Source of the DNA: Agrypnia vestita | Taxonomy: Eukaryota; Arthropoda; Insecta; Trichoptera; Phryganeidae | Direction of reading: 5' to 3' | Assembly: GCA_016648135.1 (NCBI GenBank) | Contig: JADDOH010001997.1 | Coordinates: 248,001 to 312,000, forward strand | DNA: 64,000 nt | Shown here: in pieces, positions 13,401 through 22,261 of the stretch | Layout of the letters: each line of letters starts with the position of its first letter | How positions within the stretch are numbered: the stretch's first letter is position 1 | Translations under genes and position numbers: made by a program | The notes under the pieces: model-generated | What the model saw: only the letters and a program-made list of their open reading frames with translations | The model's database searches: none | What the model was told of the DNA's origin: nothing

Positions 13401-16400
13401 TGCAGGCCGGTTTGAACCCGAAAAATGGTTTAGTTAGTGGGAAATATATATAATGTGAACGCACAATTGTATCGATCCGGGCTGAAAGGGATAAGTTGAA
13501 AATGTTCAAGCTATCATGACCTAATATCAATAATTATGGAGATATGCGACATGAAAGTTTGCATTTTTCTTTCAATATTACTGACTGATTTTTTGTAAAA
13601 TGTTGGACTATCATTATTATTGTATTTGTTGCTATCTTATTCATAAACTCTGCAAATATTCTTAACATTAATTATGTTTTGATGCAAGCTGTTATAAAAG
13701 TTATTGAGCTAATAAACGCCGATTTATCGGCACTGAAACTGAAACTGATTATAGTAACTTATATCGAATATGTAAAATTCATTCCCTTTAACATAAGTCA
13801 AATAAAAAAATAAAAACCTTCGTATTCTAATTGGAAAACATTCCAAGTGGATTTTTTTCAGGGTTTATATCATTTTATTTAACTTGCATTGAAACAAATA
13901 AATTTTTCATAATCGATATGCGTTACTGTAATGATATTCCAACGTTTTACAAAAAATAAGTCACAAATATTGGAAAAAAAAATGCAAACTTTGATGTCCC
14001 ATATCTCCATAATTATTGATATTATTGCTTGCCAACGTAACTTGGCGTGCGGCGAATTATGAACTAAAACCGCCCCGCCCGCACCCGGCGGTAACCCCTC
14101 GCCCTGTCATTTAGTTCAATTTTGTATTTGGTCAGGAGCTGTGACATCTTGATTACCAATAAACACTGAATTATTATGTCCAAAACATTCTAAACAGTCC
14201 GGGATGGTGCAAAAACAATTGCCAATGAAGTATTAAAGTTTTGCGAAGCTGAAAAAGCGAATATTGAACCGATATTACCGTCTGACAGTTTGACAGATAG
14301 AAATGCCGCCATTACTGCATGGTTTCTTTAGTGCTGCCCGACCAAATTTCTGTATTTAATACGACACCGGTCACCGGACATTCTGTACATTATGTATTGT
14401 GCAATAAATTTACACCCTGACAACTTATGTCAGGCGACAGGGACGCCCTCCCTCACACGCCAAGTTATAGTGGTACGTCTATAGGTCATGATAGCTTGAA
14501 CATTTTCGACTTATAATCGAGGCAGGAATATAGTCCTGCGAGGTTATTAATGTTTTCCAAGTAACCCTGTATATGTACGGCTCTAAAGCCTTTACTTTAT
14601 AATTTGTACAAAGTTGATAAACAATAGACAGTAGAAATAATATACATATGTAAAAATAAAAAAAATGTGAACATAAATTATTTAGAAACATAATCAAGAA
14701 CAATTTAAGAACTAGATAAAAAATACAATACGTCCTTGTCCATAATATTAATTTGAGAAGACTTGTATTCTCCAACATTTATTCACTTATTCAGTTTATT
14801 TATTCACATACTATATATTCAGGTTTTTATTAAATACCTTCTCCATGCAGTATTTCCCTTGATCGTAATCATAAAAATGAGGTTCTTTCACTTCCTTTTC
14901 TTCTTCTAAAGGTACTGGGTCATTAAGCCTCCCAAATGGACGGATTCCTATTCCCTTATTTTCTTCCAAGCTTTCCAAGTGCTTTTCATGGTGTATGTAG
15001 TGTCTAAGCTTCCCGCTCGGCAATAGAACTAATCTGAAATATTATATCAACAAATAAATTGACACATGGGGTGTGTTTTTTTAATATGGAATTATAAAGG
15101 AATAAATGCTTCTAGAAATGGTTAATTTATTGATTAAAAATAGACCCAGTTAATAATCTACATAGATTATGATCTTCTGTGTGTAGTTTTCTGGGATATT
15201 CTGCCGTGTATATATGACCTCTCTGGCCGACATATCGGATCTCATGGCAGGGTCCATCATCAGCCCTGATCATGGACACTGCGATGGGATCCGAAACGTC
15301 GGCCAGAGGGTTCACAAATACATGGCAGAATATCCCAGAAAATTGCACACAGAAGATTCTGAGCAGCCGTGAAAACCTGAGAACATAGATTTTGTTGATG
15401 TTAGAACTAAAATTAAAAAGTAGAATCGGTACCAATTAGATTATGACATATTATTATTACAACTCTTCTATTTAAAAGTTACTATTACTACCCTAAATTC
15501 TTATCTATAAGCCGTAGACCAAAAACCATAAGAATTTTAAAATAAAAATCTTATCATAGATAAGCTGGACTCATGGATAAGCCGAACTTACTATAACTAA
15601 GCCCTGTCGCATATTGAATCCAGCTTGCAGCCACACACCATGCGCTCGCATGCTTTTTACGAAAAGATTTTTGGCATTGCCGAGTTAACACGTGCGCATA
15701 GCGATTGAATACATAACCTCTTTAAATAAAAAGTCATTTAAATTGTGATACCTTGTTAAAATGGATTTAAACTGTGATGATGTAAAGAAGACTCGAAAAT
15801 CTTATCCTAATCATCGAAAACTTGAAGCGGTGAGCTATGCCGAAGAGTATGGCAATGCAGCGGCGGCTAAAGAGTTCGGAACAGATGAGTCAAACATCCG
15901 GCGATGGAAAAAACAAAAGCCTGTTATTAAAGCAATGCACATATTTTTTTTTAATAAAAATTAATTTTTAAAAATGTACAACTTTTTTTAATAAAATTGA
16001 TTTTGTGTACAAGCCGGACTTATGTATAAGCCGATATTCTATTTTTGCATTTTCACAACTTTTTTTCTTAGATAAGCCGCGGCTTATAGACAAGAACTTA
16101 GGGTAAATAAAAGTCAAAAAGTTTTATTTTTTGTGATAGAATTTCATAAAGTACATGTATTTAGGAATCTTATAATATAGCACTGTATAAAATAGGGAGA
16201 TATAGAACCTTACTACTAGAATTTAGAATGGTTACTTTCAGAATTAACACTATATGTATATCTGTGGATGAGAGATTTTTTTGCAAGTTTTCAGGAGAGC
16301 CAAAACAAAATTTGGTTGTTTCCTTTGTTTGCGAAATATCTTTTAAAGCCATTGTTATTTTTATCTAATTTTTGCACCGGTAGTTTTGTTTTTTTTGCAC

Positions 16401-18574
16401 AAGAACATTGAACCAAGTTGACTACTGTCATTGTTTCTTGCCAAATTTTTGAAATAATTAATCTTGTCATTTTTCCTTTTTTCAAAAAATAAAAAAATAG
16501 TCATGTTTTATTTTATTTTCTAACTCATCAAATTTCTCCTTGCTAGACATGTACTTAAAGAACAACTCTGCATACTTAACCCAATTTTATTGGGAATAAT
16601 CCAAGAATATGGTCCCGTTGTTCATACAATGAAAATAAGTAATTCACTATATAATTTAATGTCCTGTTAATTTAATCTAACTACAAAAATCGTAATCTAA
16701 ATTAAAAAAAAAACAAACCTAATAACCTAACCTAACCAAACCTAATAACCTAACCAAACCAAACCTAATAACCTAACCAAACCAAACCTAATAACCTAAC
16801 CTAACCTCATATATTGCCTATGAAATGTCAAAATATGCAGTGCATTTTTCGAAACTTTCAAGTGTAATATCTTATTTAATACTTACTTTTTAAACATAAA
16901 TTATCTTTAATTTTGTTATTAGCACATTCAATAATACAATGAAATAATCATTTTCGTTGCATATGCAATGGGACCATTATCTTGTATTTAGCCAATAGTA
17001 AGATATATAGAACCTTACTGTTAGAATTTAGAATGGTTAATTTCGAAATTGACATTATACATTATGATTGCTTAAAAATTATTTTTTATCTTACTTATCC
17101 GCTGAATCGGGAAGATGGTATACTGGCCATATTTGCCAATCTTTAATTTTGTTATTAGCACATTCAATAATACAATGAAATAATCATTTTCGTTGCATAT
17201 GTAATGGGACCATTATCTTGTATTTAGCCAATAGTAAGATATATAGAACCTTACTGTTAGAATTTAGAATGGTTAATTTCGAAATTGACATTATACATTA
17301 TGATTGCTTAAAAATTATTTTTTATCGTACTTATCCTCTGAATCGGGAAGATGGTATACTGGCCATATTTGCGTAGTGTCACAAGCGGGTCGTCCTATTA
17401 CAAACTCATACGCTTTTACTTGAACATTATCCACTCCATTCTCATCGGTGAACACAGGAGTCCATAAAGCTGGAAATATTAATTATTCAATTGCTATTAT
17501 TAATGTGTACATAAACATATAAATACAAAATGAATTTGAGTTTTCATTGTGAATAAGAATTGTTTGAATGTCAGAATACTAAATTTAGTAATATAGAAAA
17601 ATCAAGATTATTGGCCATAATTGCATTTAGAGCAATATTGTTTCCCGCAGTCACTCTCCTTTCGATATCATTGCCATCTCTACTAAACATACTTCCTAAA
17701 TACACAAACTCATTCACTTGTTCTAAGCATTCGTTGTTTATAATTACATCACACTTAGTCACTCTTTTGTCTCTCTCGAATATACAATGGCGTTCTAGTG
17801 CCAACCTTGATGTATGGACGTGAAGCCTGGAATTGGCAAAGGAGGAATGAAAGTAGACTGAATGTGGTGGAAATGCGGTCACTAAGACGCTTGTGTGGAA
17901 AATCTTTGGTCGATAGAGTGAGGATTGAACAAATTAGAAGTGAATATAATGCTGGCTGTAGTGTGGTAGATAGAATACAGAAAGGAGTGCTGAGATGGTT
18001 TGGTCATGTGGAACGTATGAATGAGGAAAAGATGGTTAAGAAAAATATATGAGGCGAATGTTGAAGGCAACAGGAATAGAGGGTGTCTGCGAAAGACCTG
18101 GCACGATCAGATACTACAAGTATTTGAGGATGGCCCTATTAAAAGCCTCATTAACTGTAGAACTTGTATGAGAAGATGTATGAATGTGGCCGAAGCAAAA
18201 GTGGTGTACCAGGATAGAAGAGTGTGGCATTCAATCCTCTCTGCCTACCCCTGCGGAACGGCGTGATGGTTAGTTAGTTAGAAAAATCAGTAACTCAGAA
18301 TAACTCAATTACTTTACTATGACTTATAGTAAATCCATGATAAAATTCACATACTTGTATTGGTTTCAGTAACATGGGTACACCTGCTGTCCACCATAAC
18401 CTCATTTTTTTCACAGCACTTGTTAATTTTCAATTTGTTTGTCTTTTCTGCAATATCGTTCAAGTCCTGGTCGCTTCCGAACGTATCTCCGTTCGTCGTT
18501 TCCGTGTAAGGCATCAGCATCATAAGACATAATATCACTTTAACTCTTTGTCGATCCATTTTGAACACAACCAT
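7185..18574 (-). CDS. Methuselah-like G-protein coupled receptor A (8 exons)
   Basis: Predicted plasma-membrane seven-helix receptor of the secretin-like (class B) Methuselah family; ligand and signalling partner unknown. Eight exons join in frame into 507 residues: signal peptide (about 1-28), ectodomain with Cys 53-54, 65, 103, 182 and 201, TM1 about 219-244, TM2 about 251-273, then TM3-TM7 in exons 5-8 and a short cytoplasmic tail. Family hallmarks are CCEKNEVMVDSRC in the ectodomain, SRNVFLRVTDGRKYCYYS before TM4, HKLKHNFDMFLL at TM6 and LYVCVFRQKHVTFLL after TM7. All introns are GT-AG except intron 5 (GC-AG). Start taken at 18574; Met-6 at 18559 is an equal alternative. Gene B at 27703-39327 lies upstream on the same strand and is its likely tandem paralogue. 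The exact orthologue among Methuselah-like genes is not assigned. Confidence 0.93.
8581..9050 (-). mobile_element. probable solo LTR in gene A intron 7
   Basis: Read on the minus strand this has promoter-like order: a candidate TG start near 9040 (TGTAGTCAAATGGGGGCGAC), a TATAAAAGG box at about 8733-8741, and an AATAAA signal at 8633-8638, with the end near a CA at about 8580. That is U3-R-U5 logic. No gag/pol follows and no clear target duplication was found, so both boundaries and superfamily are uncertain. Confidence 0.45.
9591..9726 (-). CDS. gene A exon 7 (TM5)
   Basis: Acceptor ATTATAG, donor GTAAGT. Phase 1 in, phase 2 out; 136 nt. It encodes TM5 (WLGIAVFFTPIAFTVIIN) and the third intracellular loop ending GRIHHKLKH. 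Confidence 0.92.
10086..10282 (-). CDS. gene A exon 6 (TM4 and second extracellular loop)
   Basis: Acceptor TTTACAG, donor GTATTT. 197 nt. It encodes RSRNVFLRVTDGRKYCYYS, a strongly conserved Methuselah-family block, then TM4 (YAWGCTVLMAGLALFAHF) and the extracellular loop. Confidence 0.93.
10728..10910 (+). pseudogene. Penelope-like element, C-terminal ORF remnant
   Basis: A short open frame contains NSLETVEIQKNLN and LLSIFPLKIAQKYYP, matching in order the block at 50272-50547 (NNLEILEIRKNVN, PILNIFPLNIP). In Penelope-like elements this lies at the C-terminal GIY-YIG endonuclease region. The remnant lies in gene A intron 5, opposite the gene's strand, and is followed 31 bases later by the hammerhead-like tail. 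The rest of the element is missing. Confidence 0.5.
10931..10990 (+). ncRNA. hammerhead-like ribozyme motif in a PLE tail
   Basis: Core CTGATGA at 10942-10948, one extra T, helix II GAGAGG/CCTCTC with a 7-nt loop (10950-10968), then GAA at 10969-10971, a 2-bp helix III (AC with GT) closed by TATA, and C at the expected cleavage position 10980. Helix I forms between ACAC (10938-10941) and GTGT (10981-10984). PLEs are known to carry hammerhead ribozymes with very short helix III. The extra T between core and helix II departs from the canonical core, so activity is uncertain. Confidence 0.5.
11276..11354 (-). CDS. gene A exon 5 (TM3), GC donor
   Basis: 79 nt, acceptor GTTTACAG, encoding TM3 (ILYVSLLAAFFWLNSMGYYIWKTF, abbreviated here from residues 287-310). 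The donor is CAG|GCAAGT, a GC-AG intron; the nearest GT, four bases on, would break the frame into exon 6. Gene B has an exon of exactly the same length at this position. Confidence 0.9.
11355..12454. other. gene A intron 4, no recognisable feature
   Basis: AT-rich intron of about 1.1 kb. I see no coding remnant, terminal repeats or tandem array in it. Confidence 0.6.
12455..12752 (-). CDS. gene A exon 4 (end of ectodomain, TM1, TM2)
   Basis: Acceptor ATTTCAG, donor GTGAGT. 298 nt, phase 0 in and phase 1 out. It encodes the juxtamembrane FALICVPEM, TM1 (residues about 219-244) and TM2 (about 251-273). Confidence 0.93.
13271..13491. mobile_element. palindromic MITE nested in the foldback element
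   Basis: 221 bp, almost entirely an inverted repeat: ends KCCCTTTCAGCCCGGATC, with long inner arms around GGGTTCAAACCGGCCTGC and a centre near 13385. TA flanks both sides, and removing the element plus one TA restores the foldback consensus. A Tc1/mariner-type origin is likely from the TA duplication. No coding capacity. Confidence 0.75.
14035..14481 (+). mobile_element. nested Tc1/IS630-type deletion derivative
   Basis: Inserted at a TA in the right arm of the foldback element. Subterminal inverted repeat AACTTGGCGTG near both ends. It contains a damaged N-terminal transposase-like frame (14176-14330) and no catalytic part. Confidence 0.55.
14176..14330 (+). pseudogene. transposase N-terminal fragment (HTH-like)
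   Basis: ATG followed by a frame with one early in-frame TAA (sixth codon), then DGAKTIANEVLKFCEAEKAN and a stop after AAITAWFL. The pattern of an N-terminal helix with KFCEAEK resembles the DNA-binding start of insect IS630/Tc1-like transposases. Family identity is tentative. Confidence 0.35.
14838..15033 (-). CDS. gene A exon 3 (ectodomain)
   Basis: Acceptor TTTCAG, donor GTATTT. 196 nt. It encodes LVLLPSGKLRHYIHHEKH, an acidic linker and FYDYDQGKYCMEK, with the conserved Cys-182. The split Lys codon joins exon 2 in frame. Confidence 0.88.
15170..15390. repeat. two PLE-type tails head to head (foldback)
   Basis: Inverted arms: CTCTGGCCGACAT...TCATCAG on the left and CTGATCATGG...GTCGGCCAGAG on the right, extended by GGCAGAATATCCCAGAAAA-type flanks on both sides. 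Each arm contains the core CTGAT, a GGA/TCC hairpin and, on the right arm, GAAAC. A single-copy relative lies at 36590-36750. Confidence 0.6.
15491..16103 (+). mobile_element. non-autonomous pogo/Tigger-like element with HTH ORF
   Basis: 613 bp flanked by TA on both sides (15489-15490, 16104-16105). Terminal inverted repeats CCCTAARTTCTTRTCTATAAGCCG. The subterminal word ATAAGCCG recurs about six times in both orientations, as expected for transposase-binding sites. It carries one small ORF (15761-15964). Located in gene A intron 2. Confidence 0.75.
15761..15964 (+). CDS. Brinker/pogo-type helix-turn-helix protein, 67 aa
   Basis: ATG-initiated 67-residue frame: a short acidic start, then RKSYPNHRKLEAVSYAEEYG, AAAAKEFGTDESNIRRWKKQK, which is the Brinker-type DNA-binding HTH seen at the N-terminus of some pogo-like transposases. 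The DDE catalytic domain is absent and the frame ends in a poly-T derived FFFNKN. It would bind DNA, plausibly the repeated ATAAGCCG words of its own element, but cannot transpose it. Whether it is expressed is unknown. Confidence 0.55.
   Translation: MDLNCDDVKKTRKSYPNHRKLEAVSYAEEYGNAAAAKEFGTDESNIRRWKKQKPVIKAMHIFFFNKN
16716..16808 (+). repeat. telomere-like CCTAA-rich minisatellite
   Basis: About 95 bp of AACCTAATAACCTAACC and CCTAACCAAACC units with a rough 23-bp period. Insect telomeres are (TTAGG)n; this is a degenerate interstitial version of the complementary CCTAA repeat. Located in gene A intron 2. Confidence 0.65.
16904..17375. repeat. 236-bp tandem duplication covering the end of gene A exon 2
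   Basis: Two nearly identical units, 16904-17139 and 17140-17375, offset by exactly 236 bp. The right unit holds the true last 41 bases of exon 2 and its donor (GTACGA). The left unit repeats these as 17095-17135 with an arguably better donor (GTAAGA) but no acceptor. A third, shorter related stretch is at about 16194-16250. Confidence 0.85.
17331..17469 (-). CDS. gene A exon 2 (ectodomain)
   Basis: Acceptor TTTCCAG, donor GTACGA. 139 nt. It encodes LWTPVFTDENGVDN through RPACDTTQIWPVYHLPDSED, with Cys-103. Exon phase fits both neighbours. Confidence 0.88.
17595..18280 (+). mobile_element. 5'-inverted RTE-like retrotransposon copy
   Basis: From about 17784 the plus strand encodes the RT C-terminal end (NGVLVPTLMYGREAWNW, then LRWFGHVERM and ILSAYPCGTA) and ends in ACGGCGTGATGG plus (TTAG)n. 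Just before it, at about 17600-17780, the minus strand encodes the preceding part of the same protein (VYLGSMFSRDGNDIERRVTAG). An inverted 5' piece joined to a sense 3' piece is the signature of twin priming. One frame break occurs near 18050. Confidence 0.75.
18355..18574 (-). CDS. gene A exon 1 (signal peptide, start of ectodomain)
   Basis: ATG at 18574 (alternative ATG at 18559), donor GTATGT. 220 nt. Hydrophobic VKVILCLMMLMPY forms the signal peptide core; the CC pair and the CTHVTETNT glycosylation site follow. Confidence 0.88.
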
Positions 18575-19573
18575 TATTGCATTGTATTGTCGAATTTACT
18601 ATTTATCAAAAGCGCTTATTATGCGCGTAGCTTTTTCATTTCTGCGCGTGCCAAGCTGGCGTCTGACAAAATACAAGCTAGATTTTTAAAATAATCAAAA
18701 TAACTGATAAAACAACTCTCCATTTAAGTATCTGACAATTCCTGTTTTTTGTCGCAGTTTTCGTCTTTACCATACACACCTTCCCAGAGTTGCCAGATAT
18801 GATTTTGTTGATGAAAAGTAGCGACTTTTTGTTTTATATAATATATTCAAATAAGCACTTTGTAAATAGTTTTGCCAATCGTGATATTATTATTGATAAT
18901 AATCATTTTCGTTATTATAATTAGTAATCATTTTGATATCCGTCGGCGCATGTAATTAAATGGTCTGAAATAAATATTTTCTGAATCTTACAGTGGTACA
19001 ATTTTAATATATTTACGTTTTTTTTTAAAGAACATTAACTTAATAATATAAGAGCGTATTATTATATGTACTTTATTTAAAAGAACACCAATTAATTAAA
19101 ATGCGTTTGGTTGAAAACTGCATTTAATTTCAAAAGCCTCTATTTGCGATTGAAATAATCAAAGCGTACGGTTATGTCACATTCAATAATGGTGGCTTTA
19201 GTGTTTAATAAATTCTAATTGCTTTAAGTGCCTGATTGAAATTCGTGTTACTAAATGCAGATTTAGATTAACGTTTTAAGTTTATCCTTGTATTCATATT
19301 TCTGCTGATATTGTACGAGTATTTTGAAACTATATGACTCGAAGGTATTCCAAATATAATTTTTAAAAAAAAGTGTTTTCTATTATTTTTGCACTTCTGA
19401 CTGCCACTCGACGGAGAAAACTTGACCGCGCAATGTGGCAATCTCTTAATAGACACGATCATAAGAAGAGCATCCCTTAAAAAAAAAATAGAAAAAAGAG
19501 CAACCCGTTTTGTTTAGAAAGAGAGAAAATTGTGAATGGTTGCAAAGTTTTGGAAATTTCTGGACTCCAGTTA
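18575..19573. other. 5' flank of gene A, no clear feature
   Basis: About 1 kb upstream of the gene A start. AT-rich with no identifiable coding frame. The promoter must lie here or further upstream, but no convincing TATA box or initiator could be singled out. Confidence 0.4.
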
Positions 19574-19717
19574 CAGTAGCCGACAAACATCTTGAAATTT
19601 TACGGCGCAGTAGGGGGGAAGTTTGCGCATGTACCATTTCACCAACGAGACCCAAATTTTGTCTTCTGCGCATTCCCCCACTACGCAAAAGAATTTCAAG
19701 AAGTTTGCCGGCAACTG
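19574..19717. mobile_element. 144-bp foldback MITE with TA duplication
   Basis: Terminal inverted repeats starting CAGTWGCCGRCAAACWTCTT and reaching the GCGYAGTRGGGGG block, about 48 bp per arm. TA lies immediately outside each end (17-18 bases apart from nothing else coding). Short spacer, no ORF of its own. Tc1/mariner-type MITE by target site. Confidence 0.75.
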
Positions 19718-20924
19718 TACTTAGGGGTATTTATTATACCTGCTGATGTAAGCGCCTCTCGAAAGCATAAGACGTATCGAAAATTCTCAGGTGTGAGTAT
19801 ATTACCCAAGTTTTTTTATCGTTTTTTTAAAAAAAAATCTAGTTATGCCATAATACGACCGTCATCTTAATAAGCGATCAGTTTTCGATATTTCATGTTT
19901 GAAACTAGAGGAATCAGTGCAAACTTATTGATTATCAAAATAAACTAAAACGACTTAGTTGCAAAGAATGGATTACGGATTACGCCCCAGTTGCAGTTTA
20001 CGAGTTATGAAATCACCTATTGATAGTTGGCCTGCAAATTATTAGATATGAAGAATTATCTCGTGCGGGTAGTTCAATCTTCTATTTGTTGAATTATTAA
20101 ATACAGTTGAATTTTTAATAGCGAGAAATAAAAGTTTGGCAACATTATTTGACAGCCAATGGCGCTCCTCCTGATTTTCGATTACTTGGCGCCATTCTCG
20201 CAATTCTAATGACATGCGTCGTGAGTCATCATTGTATTGTCGTTTTGTGGTCGTGTCCGCAGGCCTTGATTGTTACGTATATTATTATAGCCCTGAAAAT
20301 AATATGCTATCTAAGTCCGCGGAAAATATTTATTCTGAATCAACATCAGAATTTTCCCAAAATTAAATTACTTAAGTTAATATCTAAATAAATTTTTGAG
20401 GACTGAAACATTTTTAAATCCAGTAGGTATTCTCCAATCTAGGAGCTTAGCTTCAGGCTTAACCTTGAGTTAGTCCTCCCCCTAAGAGTAATTTGCATTT
20501 ATAATTTCAAAAGAAAATATAACCGTCTATACAGTTGATGTTTCAAATTATTTTTGAAAAAATTCCAGGACATGTCATCCAAAGAAATGAAAAAGAAAAG
20601 AAATATACATAATCAGTGACAATACAATACAATAATAAAAATACTAAAAAATTATAGAACTGCATGAAAGTTCTAATGTTAATAAAGTCATCAGTAAATA
20701 CTCAAAATATACAGACTCCTTCTTAGCACTCATGCTTTAATGTGAAAATTGACCATGTTCATTAAATTTAATAGTTGTTGCAAAGAGTTTATAATACATA
20801 GAGGTGAAGTAAGCCGGGTTTTGTATCGGAACAAGTGAAGCCCTCAAAGTCTAGACCCGGGGGGTGTGGCGCTGGGTATACAAACATTTGATCACCTTCA
20901 ACAGCTCTCGCAAATACCCAAATA
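19718..20924. other. gene-free AT-rich stretch
   Basis: No supported gene, terminal repeats or array seen in this 1.2-kb stretch. Confidence 0.5.
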
Positions 20925-21240
20925 CAAAGGCGATCTTTTTACCAATTTTTGTTTGAATAGCATTTTTACAATGTTATGAAGATATGCAATATCAAGGTTT
21001 GCATTTTATTTTAATATTTCTGACTTAATTTTTGAAAATAGTTAAACTATCATTACAATAACTTAAAACAATAATCATGAAAAATTCATTCACTTCTATA
21101 CAACTCAAATAAAATGATAAAAACTGTAAATTTTTCAATATTTTCAAGGTTTTTTATCATTTAATTTGACTTGAATTTTTCATAATCGATACAATTTACT
21201 ACAATGAAGTTTTTGCTATTAGTCATGAGATACTCTGTAT
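20925..21240. repeat. foldback-family copy (diverged)
   Basis: Contains AATATTTCTGACTTA, AACTATCATTACA, CAAATAAAATGATAAAA and then the inverted counterpart ATCATTTAATTTGACTT. This is the same arm order as the element at 13213-14569. Ends eroded. Confidence 0.6.
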
Positions 21241-21432
21241 AGAAAAATTATTTTTTAAAATCTTTTGAGCAAATGCAACTATGTAAATTTTTTTTCCACT
21301 CAGATCGATTGATTGCAGCTTCCGACAGCACTATTTAATTTGGATCCTTTAGAAAACTGAGAAATAAGATAATGTAAACTACTATGTTTTTGCTACTAGC
21401 TATTATACACCGTGTATATAGAGCACACTCTT

Positions 21433-21741
21433 TTATGAGATGTTAAGTCTGCTCTGCGATTCTTTACTATGAGCATTTAAGCTGACAAAGAAATTTACAT
21501 TTAAAAATCTCTTTAATACTTTAGATACTAAATTTTTGATATTATTATATTGTTTAGGGAGGTCTTTTGTAGTGTACCCCTGCAGTAAAGTTTTTAACAT
21601 TGATTCTGCTTGTGAACAAATATCAATGACATCTTGAGATATATATAATAAGACTCCTCTGTCTTTCTGTATGATAAAACAATGGCAAACTGCTTTCTCA
21701 TTGGCTGTACAGATCTGTATAGCTCTATACAGGTCGTGCAA
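21433..21741 (-). other. unidentified open reading frame, possible exon or retropseudogene
   Basis: A 102-codon frame with ordinary amino-acid composition (LYRAIQICTANEKAVCHCF, DVIDICSQAESMLKTLLQGY, NLVSKVLKRFL). Two other minus frames just upstream (to about 21928) also stay open, starting MALKGQFHKISDIHCFSQG, which could be the same coding sequence after frameshifts. I do not recognise the family and see no splice sites, so a decayed host-derived or mobile sequence is as likely as a gene. Confidence 0.25.
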
Positions 21742-22261
21742 TATAATTTCTTAGCCAATTGTCGCACATGCACAATTGAATCCACCTATATAAGAAATTA
21801 TTTGCTTTGAAATTTCTGTCAAGTATGTAAATAAGAATTCTGAAAATTCCATATCTACCTGATTTGAAGACTCCTTGCGAAAAACAATGAATGTCACTTA
21901 TTTTGTGAAACTGACCTTTTAATGCCATCTGTTGATTTTTAATAAATCATAATTGGGTAAAACCATTGTGGTCTGCTTTAATAGTTCAATTTATGTCTGT
22001 TTATACATATAATATATTTATATAGTAATAAGTTGATTCAATATTAATATAAAAATAGCATAAAGTGATAGAAATATAGACTTTGAAACCATAAAAAACT
22101 GTTTTTCTCTATATAAACATTTCTTGATATTCATTGTTTTTCCCGAGGCGTATTCTATCCGGCCCATAATTTTCAGTTGTGCTATTAATTTTTGTTACTG
22201 CTCAAGAATAATTCATTATCTGTATATTTTCAAGACGTATACAATTACCGCAGAAATAATC

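Larger units (their letters stand above)
13213..14569. mobile_element. long foldback element with two nested insertions
   Basis: Outer ends are inverted copies beginning CAGGGTTAYTTGGAAAAC, each flanked by TA. The two arms (to about 13870 and from about 13860) are reverse complements over several hundred bases, including AATATTGAAAAAAATGCAAAC. The left arm is interrupted by a palindromic MITE (13271-13491) and the right arm by a second element (14035-14481). At least seven other copies or fragments of this family occur in the window. Confidence 0.75.

Noticed and set aside
16716..16808. A true telomere end
   Set aside because: Short, degenerate, and flanked on both sides by gene A exons.
17095..17135. 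An extra exon of gene A
   Set aside because: It has a donor but no usable acceptor; it is better explained as a by-product of the 236-bp duplication.
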